A stretch of DNA of 64,000 bases, taken from Bacteroidetes bacterium UBA4416. Its GTDB lineage: Bacteria; Bacteroidota; Bacteroidia; B-17B0; Aurantibacillaceae. The notes beneath the pieces are model-generated. The model was not told where the DNA came from. It saw only the letters and a program-made list of their open reading frames with translations, and searched no databases. The translations under genes and the position numbers were made by a program. This document shows positions 46,157-54,392 of the stretch, piece after piece. The stretch covers positions 75,163 to 139,162 of the forward strand of contig DGQK01000030.1 in NCBI GenBank assembly GCA_002390745.1, read 5' to 3'. The number at the start of each line of letters is the position of its first letter. The first letter of the stretch is position 1.

Positions 46157-48796
46157 ATGAGTAAAAATTTAGTTATTGTGGAATCCCCCGCCAAGGCCAA
46201 AACCATTGAAGGGTTTTTAGGCAAGGATTTTACGGTAAAATCCAGTTTTGGGCACATCAGGGACCTGGTAAAGAAGGGATTTGGAGTTGACATCGAAAAT
46301 AATTTTACCCCGACCTATGAAGTTCAGCCGGATAAGGAACGAGTCATCGCCGAATTAAAGAAATTATCCAAAGGAGCCGACATGGTATGGCTGGCATCCG
46401 ATGAGGACCGCGAAGGAGAAGCCATTAGCTGGCACCTCTACGAAACCCTGGGACTGAATAAAAAGAATACACGCCGCATTGTTTTTCATGAAATCACCAA
46501 GCCGGCTATTTTAAAAGCGATTGAAAACCCACGCGAGATCGATATTAATCTGGTAAATGCCCAACAGGCGCGCCGTGTGCTCGACAGGCTGGTGGGTTTT
46601 GAATTATCGCCGATCCTGTGGCGCAAGGTACGCCCGAGCTTATCGGCCGGCCGTGTACAATCGGTTGCTGTAAGGCTTATCGCCGAAAGGGAAAGGGAAA
46701 TCCAGAAATTCGTATCGACCTCTGCCTTCAAGGTATCGGCTATTTTTAAAGTAGGAAACGGATTATTAAAAGCGGAACTCGACAAACGCTTTGCCACGGA
46801 AGCAGAAGCACAGGCGTTTCTCGAAACATGCAAAGCGGCTTCCTTTACCATTGAAAGCCTTGAAACAAAACCGGCGAAACGCTCTCCGGCCGCGCCTTTT
46901 ACAACGTCCACCCTACAGCAGGAAGCTGCCCGCAAGCTGGGCTTTTCGGTAGCGCAAACCATGACTATTGCGCAGCGCCTGTACGAAGCCGGTAAGATCA
47001 CTTACATGAGAACAGATTCCGTGAACTTATCGGATACTGCCATGGATCAGGCTAACAAGGCCATCAACGAGAACTACGGCGCCAAATATTACAATCCACG
47101 TAAATATAAAACGAAAAGTAAAGGCGCCCAGGAGGCTCACGAGGCCATCCGCCCTACCTATATCGACCGAACGGTGATCGACGGCGAACGGAACGAACAA
47201 CGCCTGTACGACCTCATCTGGAAACGCACCATCGCCTCGCAGATGAGCGATGCCGAACTGGAAAAAACCACTGCCAAAGTCAATGTGAGCGGCACCTCCG
47301 AGCTTTTTGTGGCTCAGGGCGAAGTATTGAAGTTTGATGGTTTTCTGAAAGTATACATGGAAGGAACCGATGACGAGGATTCGGATGACGAGAACTCATC
47401 GATGCTGCCGCCGATGAAAGTGGGCGAAGTACTCGACAGGCAGGAGATCACAGCGACTCAGCGTTTCACGCATCACCCGCCGCGTTATACAGAGGCAAGC
47501 CTTGTAAAAAAACTGGAAGAGCTTGGCATCGGCCGGCCCTCTACCTATGCACCAACCATCAGCACGGTGCAAAAACGCAACTACGTGGAGAAGACCGACC
47601 GCGAAGGCACACAAAGAAACTACACGCAATTGTCGCTGGTAAAACAGGACCTGAAAAAAGAAACCAAAACAGAAAATACCGGCGCCGAAAAAGCGAAGCT
47701 CTTTCCTACGGATATCGGTATGGTGGTGAACGATTTTCTTTTACAATATTTCCCGAACATTCTTGATTTTCATTTCACCGCCAAAGTGGAAGAAGAATTT
47801 GATGAGATCGCCGAAGGGAATCTCGACTGGCAGAAAATGCTGAAAAGCTTTTACACACCTTTCCACCAGACAGTGGAATCGACCACGGAGAACAGCGAGC
47901 GCGCCAGCGGCGAGCGTATCCTGGGTGTAGATCCTGCAAGCGGTAAGCCGGTATCCGTGCGCATTGGCCGCTTCGGCCCTTTGGCGCAGATCGGAGAAAC
48001 GGTGGAAGACTCGGAAGAGAAACCGAAATTTGCCAGCCTGAGAAGGAACCAGAGCATCGAAACCATTACCCTGGAAGAAGCGCTCGACCTCTTTAAATTG
48101 CCAATGACGGTGGGAACGTATAACGGAAAAGAAGTCATTATCGGGGTGGGCCGCTTCGGCCCATACGTGAAGCTCGACGAGCAATATATTTCTATTCCAC
48201 GCACGGAAGACCCTCTGACGGTAGACCTGGAAAGGGCGATCGAGCTGATCAAAGAAAAGGAGGAAGCCGATGCGCCGGTGGCCTACTACAAAGGCAAAGG
48301 CGTTACCAAAGGCAAAGGACGTTTCGGGCCATTCATCAAATATGAAGGCTTGTTCATCAACGTGCCAAGGGCTTACAATTTCGATAACCTGTCGCAAAAA
48401 GACATTGAAGAGCTGATCGAGAAAAAGCTCGACAAGGAAGCGAACCGCTATATTCAGAACTGGCCGGAAGAAAAAATTGCGATCGAGAACGGCCGCTGGG
48501 GGCCATTCATCAAATTCGGGAAGCTGATGCTGAAACTAAGCAAAGCGGAAGGTGGAAAGTATACGCCGGAAGAACTGGCGGTACTGAGCCTGGAAGATGT
48601 GAAAAAAATGATCGAGGCCCAGGTACCCAACGCCTTCGCCCCTAAAGGCAAAAAAGGCGCCGCGAAAAAAGCAGCTCCGAAGAAAGCAAAGGTCGTGAAG
48701 ATTGCCGGCGAAAAACCAGCCGTGAAAAAAGCCGCCAGTAAAAAAGCGGCCCCGAAAAAGGTGGCGGCAAAAAAAACAGCTGCCAAAAAGAAATGA
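46157..48796 (+). CDS. topA: DNA topoisomerase I with C-terminal GRFGP repeats and a Lys/Ala tail
   Basis: The 879-residue enzyme relaxes negative supercoils. It has the TOPRIM domain (NLVIVESPAKAKTIEGFLGK, DEDREGEAISWHL), the catalytic tyrosine Tyr283 in ITYMRTDSVNLSD, and the usual type IA cavity residues. Instead of Cys4 zinc ribbons the C-terminus has four Toprim_C-type repeats with a GRFGP or GRWGP core (VRIGRFGPLAQIGE; IGVGRFGPYVKLDE; KGKGRFGPFIKYEG; IENGRWGPFIKFGK). The last 45 residues are Lys/Ala-rich (KKGAAKKAAPKKAKVV and on), resembling the tail of the START-like protein at 14700. A terminator follows at 48822. Confidence 0.97.
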   Translation: MSKNLVIVESPAKAKTIEGFLGKDFTVKSSFGHIRDLVKKGFGVDIENNFTPTYEVQPDKERVIAELKKLSKGADMVWLASDEDREGEAISWHLYETLGLNKKNTRRIVFHEITKPAILKAIENPREIDINLVNAQQARRVLDRLVGFELSPILWRKVRPSLSAGRVQSVAVRLIAEREREIQKFVSTSAFKVSAIFKVGNGLLKAELDKRFATEAEAQAFLETCKAASFTIESLETKPAKRSPAAPFTTSTLQQEAARKLGFSVAQTMTIAQRLYEAGKITYMRTDSVNLSDTAMDQANKAINENYGAKYYNPRKYKTKSKGAQEAHEAIRPTYIDRTVIDGERNEQRLYDLIWKRTIASQMSDAELEKTTAKVNVSGTSELFVAQGEVLKFDGFLKVYMEGTDDEDSDDENSSMLPPMKVGEVLDRQEITATQRFTHHPPRYTEASLVKKLEELGIGRPSTYAPTISTVQKRNYVEKTDREGTQRNYTQLSLVKQDLKKETKTENTGAEKAKLFPTDIGMVVNDFLLQYFPNILDFHFTAKVEEEFDEIAEGNLDWQKMLKSFYTPFHQTVESTTENSERASGERILGVDPASGKPVSVRIGRFGPLAQIGETVEDSEEKPKFASLRRNQSIETITLEEALDLFKLPMTVGTYNGKEVIIGVGRFGPYVKLDEQYISIPRTEDPLTVDLERAIELIKEKEEADAPVAYYKGKGVTKGKGRFGPFIKYEGLFINVPRAYNFDNLSQKDIEELIEKKLDKEANRYIQNWPEEKIAIENGRWGPFIKFGKLMLKLSKAEGGKYTPEELAVLSLEDVKKMIEAQVPNAFAPKGKKGAAKKAAPKKAKVVKIAGEKPAVKKAASKKAAPKKVAAKKTAAKKK

Positions 48797-48821
48797 TCCG
48801 GCATACTACTCATTTATAGTG

Positions 48822-48853
48822 AAAAGCGCTTGTTGTATGACAAGCGCTTTTTT
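48822..48853 (+). terminator. Rho-independent terminator of topA
   Basis: AAAAGCGCTTG (48822-48832) pairs perfectly with CAAGCGCTTTT (48841-48851), followed by further T. It lies 26 bases past the topA stop. Confidence 0.85.
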
Positions 48854-48881
48854 ATTTATTATCTTAGCAAAAATAATTCCC

Positions 48882-50456
48882 ATGAAATACCTGTCCCTCC
48901 TGCTACTCTTTTTACTCAGCTTTACATGCTCCGCCCAAAAGATTACCTATGGCTTCAGCCAGCCTTTTGAAACCGTGCAAAAGCATGCCGACCTGGGTTT
49001 CTATAAATTTTCGGATAATGAGTATGCCGAGATGTATTACCGCAAAGGCGAAGATATGATCGTACAGATTTTTGACCCGGGCTTCAAAAGTGTGAAGCGC
49101 CAGGAAACCGTTGCCCTGCCTGAGAAAAGCAACAAATTCGCGAACGAAGGCTTTTTCAGCGTGAAGAATGATTTTTTCTGGTTCTACTCCACCTGGGACA
49201 AAAAATCAAAGACCGAACGTTTATTCGCTTTGCCTTTCGATAAAAAATCGTTGAAATTCAATGATAAGGAGATTAAGCTGGTGGAAACCGGTAAGCTTGA
49301 CCCTTTCAACAAATACAGCTTCTACTACTCTACCGATAGCAACAAACTACTGGTGACCTACCGCGTAAAACCAAAAGAGAGAAGAGATAAGCTCAACAAG
49401 GACATCATTGGCTTTAACCTGTTTGATGACAAGCTGAACAAGATCTACGCCGCCGAAATTGAAATGCCTTATTCGGAATACGACATGAACAACCTCGATT
49501 ACGAGATCGATTCCCGTGGCAATATCTACATGCTGGCTTCCGTTCGCATCAACAATTCGCTCGATGGCGAAGTGAGCCAGGAAAAAGGCGCAAAGGACAT
49601 GTACCGCTATGAGCTTATCCGTGTCAATCAAAGCAACAATACCTTGCAAGCCATCAAGATCAGCCTCAATAACAAGTTCATCAAATCGGTGATCCTGGCG
49701 GAAGACCTGAGCCACGACATCGTGATCACCGGCTACTACTCCGACAAAAAGAACAGCGGCGGCGCCAACGGCGCCTACATCATCCGCCTCGAGTATGAAA
49801 ACAAGGCCATCAAAGACATCCGTACCACGTATTGCGAATTTCCGGCAGAGATCCTGAAAGCTTACGAATCGGAGCGCACCAAAAAGAAGATGGAGAAAAA
49901 AGAAGACAAGGGCCAGGACCTGGAAGCCTCTAACCTGGGCCTGGATAAGATCGTATTCTATGAAGACGGCAGCGTGCTGCTCATCGGCGAGGAGTATTAC
50001 GTTGTGTCGCACACCTACTACAACGGACGTACCAGCTATACTACCTACACGTATTACTACAACGATATCCTGGTGCTGAAAGCTGACAAGAACGGAAAAA
50101 CCCAGTGGTGCAACAAGATCCCGAAATTCCAGTCGGGCTCCGGAACTGCCGACCTTTCCTACCATCACCACAACTACAATGACGAAGATTATTTCTTCTA
50201 CCTCGACAACATCAAGAACATTGACCTGCCACTAACGGAAGCCCCTGCTCCACACAGCGCCGGAGCGGGCGGCTACCTCACCTGCGTGAAAATGGATAAG
50301 TACGGCAAAATGACAAAGAGCTCCATCTTCGACATTCGCAAGGAAGAGATCAGGGTTTTCCCGAGAAGCTTCGAATCGGTAAACAAAAATGTGATTGTTG
50401 ACCGCATCAAATCGGACAAAAAAGAATCGGAGATCTTCCGTCTGGAGATCAAGTGA
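48882..50456 (+). CDS. Secreted protein, unknown function (first of a tandem pair)
   Basis: The 524-residue protein has a signal peptide (MKYLSLLLLFLLSFTCSAQ; ATG 48882 rather than 48819, which lies in the terminator). The mature part is a string of beta segments (FFSVKNDFFWFYSTWDKKSK, DKLNKIYAAEIEMPYSEY, DIVITGYYSDKKNSGGANG), suggesting a beta-propeller. A Lys/Glu-rich insert lies near 340-370. I know no family. A neighbour of similar size follows 17 bases later and may be a paralogue. No lipobox, sorting domain or enzyme motif was found. Confidence 0.6.
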   Translation: MKYLSLLLLFLLSFTCSAQKITYGFSQPFETVQKHADLGFYKFSDNEYAEMYYRKGEDMIVQIFDPGFKSVKRQETVALPEKSNKFANEGFFSVKNDFFWFYSTWDKKSKTERLFALPFDKKSLKFNDKEIKLVETGKLDPFNKYSFYYSTDSNKLLVTYRVKPKERRDKLNKDIIGFNLFDDKLNKIYAAEIEMPYSEYDMNNLDYEIDSRGNIYMLASVRINNSLDGEVSQEKGAKDMYRYELIRVNQSNNTLQAIKISLNNKFIKSVILAEDLSHDIVITGYYSDKKNSGGANGAYIIRLEYENKAIKDIRTTYCEFPAEILKAYESERTKKKMEKKEDKGQDLEASNLGLDKIVFYEDGSVLLIGEEYYVVSHTYYNGRTSYTTYTYYYNDILVLKADKNGKTQWCNKIPKFQSGSGTADLSYHHHNYNDEDYFFYLDNIKNIDLPLTEAPAPHSAGAGGYLTCVKMDKYGKMTKSSIFDIRKEEIRVFPRSFESVNKNVIVDRIKSDKKESEIFRLEIK

Positions 50457-50473
50457 TTCTCTAAAATTAATGT

Positions 50474-52084
50474 ATGAAAAAAAACATTCTTTTCTTTCTT
50501 CTATTTTTACTAAAATCCGGATTCGCACAGTTTTATATTGTTTCCGAAAAAGACATCCAGACAACATCGCGCGTTTACAATTCTTTTCTGCTTGAGCTGA
50601 ACAGTGGTGAAACCGTTCTATTACAGGTGGAGCCAAGGATTGAAGGCATGTTATTGAAAATTTACGACAGGCAGCATCATCAAAAAGTAGATACAATTAT
50701 AAAATTTGAGAAGCTGAAAGACATCAACTCGATCAATCTTGTCAGGTTTATTGAGCTCGACCATAAAGCGGTATTGTTCTACACCAGATTCAATAAGGGC
50801 ATAGTAAGCTTTAACCGTTTAACCATCGATCCTTCATCCGGAATTTATGCGAACAGTACGCTTTCGTCCTTCGACAGCGGTACAAAAGTCTTTTTCGAAA
50901 CAACTAACTGCTTCATAAAAGTATTGACAAATCAGGATGAAACCAGGTATGCTACCGTTTTAGGATATAAAGAGAAAGGCGGGGAGCATATAATAGAGAC
51001 AATCTGGTTCGATGCTACGGACAATCTACCCGGTCAGAAACAAAACTTAACGATTGAAGATTGCTACACTCTGGAGTTATTGGATGCCCACATGGACCAG
51101 GGAGCTATTTATCTGTGCTTAAATAAAAAGTCCGAACCTAAAGATCCTAAAGATCCGCTTTTTAAACCGACAGTTAATTACATACCTGAAAACAAAGTGG
51201 TAGTGGTAAAGCTCGGTCCGGGACAAAGTGTGAAAGAGCATGCCTTAGACCTTCCCAACATCATATACTCTACAAAAGCGCAATTTGTACGGAACCCTAT
51301 AAGGCATGAAATGGATCTGTTGTTGAGTGCTGTGAATCCGGCCGATAAATATGCCACCGTTCCAGCTACACTTAATATGTTCTACCGCTTCTCTTCCATC
51401 GACATAACCCCCCTATTAAAAAAGCAGCTTTCCAACGACTACGCCTGTAAAGCAGCTGCAGCAAAATATCCCGGCATGGAGATAGACAAAAATGTATTTA
51501 TGAATTTTCCGCAAAACTTCTTTACAGACTCCCTGGGAAATATCTCCATCATCTTTCAAACAGTTTGCCACGAATACAGCAAAAACAATTACATCAACAT
51601 GTTCAGGAAGGACCTGGCTATCATCTCCTATAACAAGGATTTGTCGCCTGAGCATATCACATTTTCCCCAACCCTTGTTCGCAGTGGATTTTATCCTGTA
51701 GGAGCCCTTACCCATTTTTCCTTTGATACTCAGCCTGAACCCATGTTTACTGATATGCGGGCTTCAGGTAATTACTGGCACAGCAGATTCATCAGGATAG
51801 GGGAAAACACAATAATTATCAATAATATGAGGCTTGAAGACGTTAACAAACAAATATGTGAGAGCATTGGCCTGGAAACAACAAAAAACATATTTCCTCC
51901 CATGATTGCGATATGTGACAAAAAAAGCTATACCCTTGAGAAGATTATAAAAGAACCCTGGGGTGATAACGCGAGGTTCAATTTCTCATCGTCATCATTT
52001 AATGAAGTAACGCGGACTTTTGTCATACAAACCACCATGCTGGACAGTAAAATAGAAAAACTGGTATGGCTCCGTTTTAAATGA
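50474..52084 (+). CDS. Secreted protein, unknown function (second of a tandem pair, A/T-rich)
   Basis: The 536-residue protein has a signal peptide (NILFFLLFLLKSGFAQF). The layout resembles the preceding gene: short beta segments (FLLELNSGETVLLQVEP, HKAVLFYTRFNKGIVSFN, EMDLLLSAVNPADKYATV), no recognised domain and a similar length. Its A/T content is clearly higher than that of the upstream gene, and it contains more Asn, Ile and Lys. It may be a fast-changing paralogue or a newer arrival. Its stop codon abuts the stop of the LpxR-like gene on the other strand. Confidence 0.55.
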   Translation: MKKNILFFLLFLLKSGFAQFYIVSEKDIQTTSRVYNSFLLELNSGETVLLQVEPRIEGMLLKIYDRQHHQKVDTIIKFEKLKDINSINLVRFIELDHKAVLFYTRFNKGIVSFNRLTIDPSSGIYANSTLSSFDSGTKVFFETTNCFIKVLTNQDETRYATVLGYKEKGGEHIIETIWFDATDNLPGQKQNLTIEDCYTLELLDAHMDQGAIYLCLNKKSEPKDPKDPLFKPTVNYIPENKVVVVKLGPGQSVKEHALDLPNIIYSTKAQFVRNPIRHEMDLLLSAVNPADKYATVPATLNMFYRFSSIDITPLLKKQLSNDYACKAAAAKYPGMEIDKNVFMNFPQNFFTDSLGNISIIFQTVCHEYSKNNYINMFRKDLAIISYNKDLSPEHITFSPTLVRSGFYPVGALTHFSFDTQPEPMFTDMRASGNYWHSRFIRIGENTIIINNMRLEDVNKQICESIGLETTKNIFPPMIAICDKKSYTLEKIIKEPWGDNARFNFSSSSFNEVTRTFVIQTTMLDSKIEKLVWLRFK

Positions 52085-53044
52085 TTAAAAACACACCACC
52101 ACCGCTACCCTGCCCCAGCCATGATCTACGCCGCGCACAAACTCCGGTGTGATGTAGGAGCGGCTGTATTCCAGCTGCACGCGCCTGATTACCAAGTGAA
52201 CGCCGGCAGTCCCATCGTATACCAGGCGGCTGATGTCTTTATCCGGAATGGTAAATATGCTGTTGGTATGAATTAAGCCCCCCTGCATCGTTGCATTGTA
52301 GCCCACGGCGCGTGCATTGGCTTTGAAAAACACGTAGAGCTGGAATCTGCGGCCAGCATTTTTTTCGATCCCTAAATTATTGAAATAGGGGTTCATCCAG
52401 CCGGCGCGGAAGTTAATGCCCAAAGAGCCATCCGTATACAAGGTTCCGACACGAAGGGCGCCATTGGCCATGAGCTCAGCATAGCGCGAATACAACAGGG
52501 CCTTCTCATACTTCACCCGGTAATTGATAATATAATCTTCGGCGATCTGCGCTTCCCAGCCCAATGGCCGGATATTGACCAGGGCTTTATGGATGGCCTT
52601 TTGCTCATCTTCGCAGCGGGCGCAGGGGCCAAGCACACCGAGGTCGAGCTGTGTTTGCAATATGTGTTTTCGCTTCGCATCGAGCGACACCAGGAAATGT
52701 GAAAAGAAAGCGGTAGCGGCAAAGGGCCGCTCGAGGTAATTGATGGTATCATAACGGATGCTTTTAGGCGTGAAGCAATCCTGCTCAAGGTTAAGCCCGT
52801 AGTAATTCCTGGAACCCTTCCCGAGGGAGATCAGCGCATAAGAAAAGGGAGAATAACGCATGATACGGTGAATGAACTGCACCTGGATGCCCTGCGTGTA
52901 ATAGCGGTCGGTAGCGCTGAAAAAATCATTATCATAATTAACCCTGATGTAGTTTTCGGGCTTTGACAGGGAATCGGGAACCTGAGCCCTCATCGCATTT
53001 CCGGCGCATATTAAGCAAATTATGATTTGATATAATTTTCCCAT
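52085..53044 (-). CDS. Lipid A deacylase LpxR family protein (DUF2219)
   Basis: The 319-residue outer-membrane protein has a signal peptide (QIIICLICAGNAMRAQV) and the LpxR/DUF2219 opening VNYDNDFFSATDRYYTQG, with the Asn-Asp pair and the Thr that in Salmonella LpxR build the active site. LpxR removes the 3'-acyloxyacyl group of lipid A, using calcium. The closing part FVRGVDHGWGRVAVVVCF is typical. It is separated from the VWA gene by a 145-base divergent gap. Together with 45024-45983 it is the second predicted outer-membrane lipid hydrolase in 8 kb. Confidence 0.85.
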   Translation of the reverse strand: MGKLYQIIICLICAGNAMRAQVPDSLSKPENYIRVNYDNDFFSATDRYYTQGIQVQFIHRIMRYSPFSYALISLGKGSRNYYGLNLEQDCFTPKSIRYDTINYLERPFAATAFFSHFLVSLDAKRKHILQTQLDLGVLGPCARCEDEQKAIHKALVNIRPLGWEAQIAEDYIINYRVKYEKALLYSRYAELMANGALRVGTLYTDGSLGINFRAGWMNPYFNNLGIEKNAGRRFQLYVFFKANARAVGYNATMQGGLIHTNSIFTIPDKDISRLVYDGTAGVHLVIRRVQLEYSRSYITPEFVRGVDHGWGRVAVVVCF

Positions 53045-53189
53045 AGTTTTATATACGTAAAAAAAGGAGATCCGGTTTGAAAATTCCTATAGAGCTTCGG
53101 GAACCTAAGCCGGTCGATGTGGTGGCTTAAGATCCGAGACCCCATTAAATAAAAAATAAACTATTCCTTTTTTAATCTGTTACTAAACC

Positions 53190-54284
53190 ATGCTTGGATT
53201 CCGTTTTTCCCATTATACCAAACCCGACCAAACACCTTTCGACAGGCTGTTTGATATTTTTAAGCAGCTCATCACCTACACCAGCGGCGATTTCAACGAA
53301 GCGATCAGCTGGCTTACAGAGCTTGACAAGGAATATAAGCTCACCGAACCGGATTACGGCATCGGCGATTTTATCCAGGAGCTGAAAGACCGCGGCTATA
53401 TCCGCGAGGATGACCCTGCCTCAGGCGGCATCAGCATCACACCTAAAACCGAGAAAGCCATCCGCCAGCAGGCACTGGAGCGTATTTTCGGGAAGCTGAA
53501 AAAGGGAAAATCGGGAAATCACTCCACGAAGTACACAGGCAGCGGCGAGGAGATGGGCAGTGAGCTCCGGCCTTTCCAGTTTGGCGATTCGCTGGAACAG
53601 ATCTCCATGCTGGAGTCTTTTAAGAATGCGCAGGTAAACCACGGCATCGGCGATTTCCGGATGACGGAGAACGACCTCGAGGTGAGGGAAAAAGAACATA
53701 AAACGCAGACATCGACCGTGCTGATGATCGACATTTCGCATTCCATGATCCTCTACGGCGAAGACCGCATTACACCGGCGAAGAACGTCGCCATGGCGCT
53801 TGCGGAGCTTATCAGGCAGCGCTATCCAAAAGACACGCTCGACATCATCGTGTTCGGGGATGATGCCTGGCAGATCGAGATCAAAGACCTCCCTTACCTG
53901 CAGGTAGGGCCATACCACACAAACACCGTGGCTGGCCTGGAATTGGCGATGGATCTCCTGAGGCGGCGGAAAAATGCCAACAAGCAGATCTTTATGATCA
54001 CCGACGGGAAACCAACCTGCATCAAAGAGCACGGGCGCTACTATAAAAACAGCTTCGGTATCGATCAGAAAATTTTAAACAAATGTTTAACGCTGGCCCA
54101 GAATTGCCGTAAACTGAAAATCCCGGTCACGACCTTTATGGTGGCCAGCGATCCTTACCTGCAGCAATTCGTGCATGAATTTACGGAAGCCAACAATGGC
54201 AAGGCGTTCTACACAACACTGGAAGGATTAGGCGATTTCATTTTTGAAGATTTTGAACGGAATAAACGCAGGAATGTGAGGTAA
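53190..54284 (+). CDS. VWA-domain (metal-ion-dependent adhesion site) protein
   Basis: The 364-residue cytoplasmic protein lacks a signal peptide. Residues 1-120 are helical and contain FRFSHYTKPDQTPFDRLFDI; a VWA domain occupies about 170-350 with MIDAS residues DISHSM (residues 182-187) and TDGKPT, plus FGDDAWQIEIKDLPY. VWA and MoxR AAA+ proteins form chaperone-like pairs that insert metals or mature enzymes. Its AAA+ partner lies 108 bases downstream, behind a structured leader. The target enzyme is unknown. Confidence 0.88.
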   Translation: MLGFRFSHYTKPDQTPFDRLFDIFKQLITYTSGDFNEAISWLTELDKEYKLTEPDYGIGDFIQELKDRGYIREDDPASGGISITPKTEKAIRQQALERIFGKLKKGKSGNHSTKYTGSGEEMGSELRPFQFGDSLEQISMLESFKNAQVNHGIGDFRMTENDLEVREKEHKTQTSTVLMIDISHSMILYGEDRITPAKNVAMALAELIRQRYPKDTLDIIVFGDDAWQIEIKDLPYLQVGPYHTNTVAGLELAMDLLRRRKNANKQIFMITDGKPTCIKEHGRYYKNSFGIDQKILNKCLTLAQNCRKLKIPVTTFMVASDPYLQQFVHEFTEANNGKAFYTTLEGLGDFIFEDFERNKRRNVR

Positions 54285-54298
54285 TTATTTTTTCCTGC

Positions 54299-54350
54299 GG
54301 GTGGTTTCGAGAGCCTCAACCACCCTTATATATTGACTGAGGCTTTCGAA
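54299..54350 (+). promoter_or_regulatory. Intercistronic leader with two mutually exclusive hairpins
   Basis: Hairpin A pairs GGGTGGTT (54299-54306) with AACCACCC (54318-54325), and can continue with GAG and CTC inside. Hairpin B pairs TTCGAGAGCCTCA (54306-54318) with TGAGGCTTTCGAA (54338-54350), 13 bp with a single G-U pair. The two share 54306 and 54318, so both cannot form. They lie in the 108-base leader between the VWA stop and the AAA+ start at 54393. There is no T-run, so a processing or translation switch is more likely than a terminator. Confidence 0.55.
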
Positions 54351-54392
54351 TACAACATCACCAATTACTACAAAAGCTATATATACTATTTT

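Noticed and set aside
48640..48793. Frameshift in the topA 3' end
   Set aside because: The Lys/Ala tail stays in one frame to the stop, and the same composition is found in another protein of the window.
49347..50171. 274-codon minus-strand frame inside a secreted-protein gene
   Set aside because: Shadow frame; the plus-strand gene has a signal peptide and coding-type codon use.
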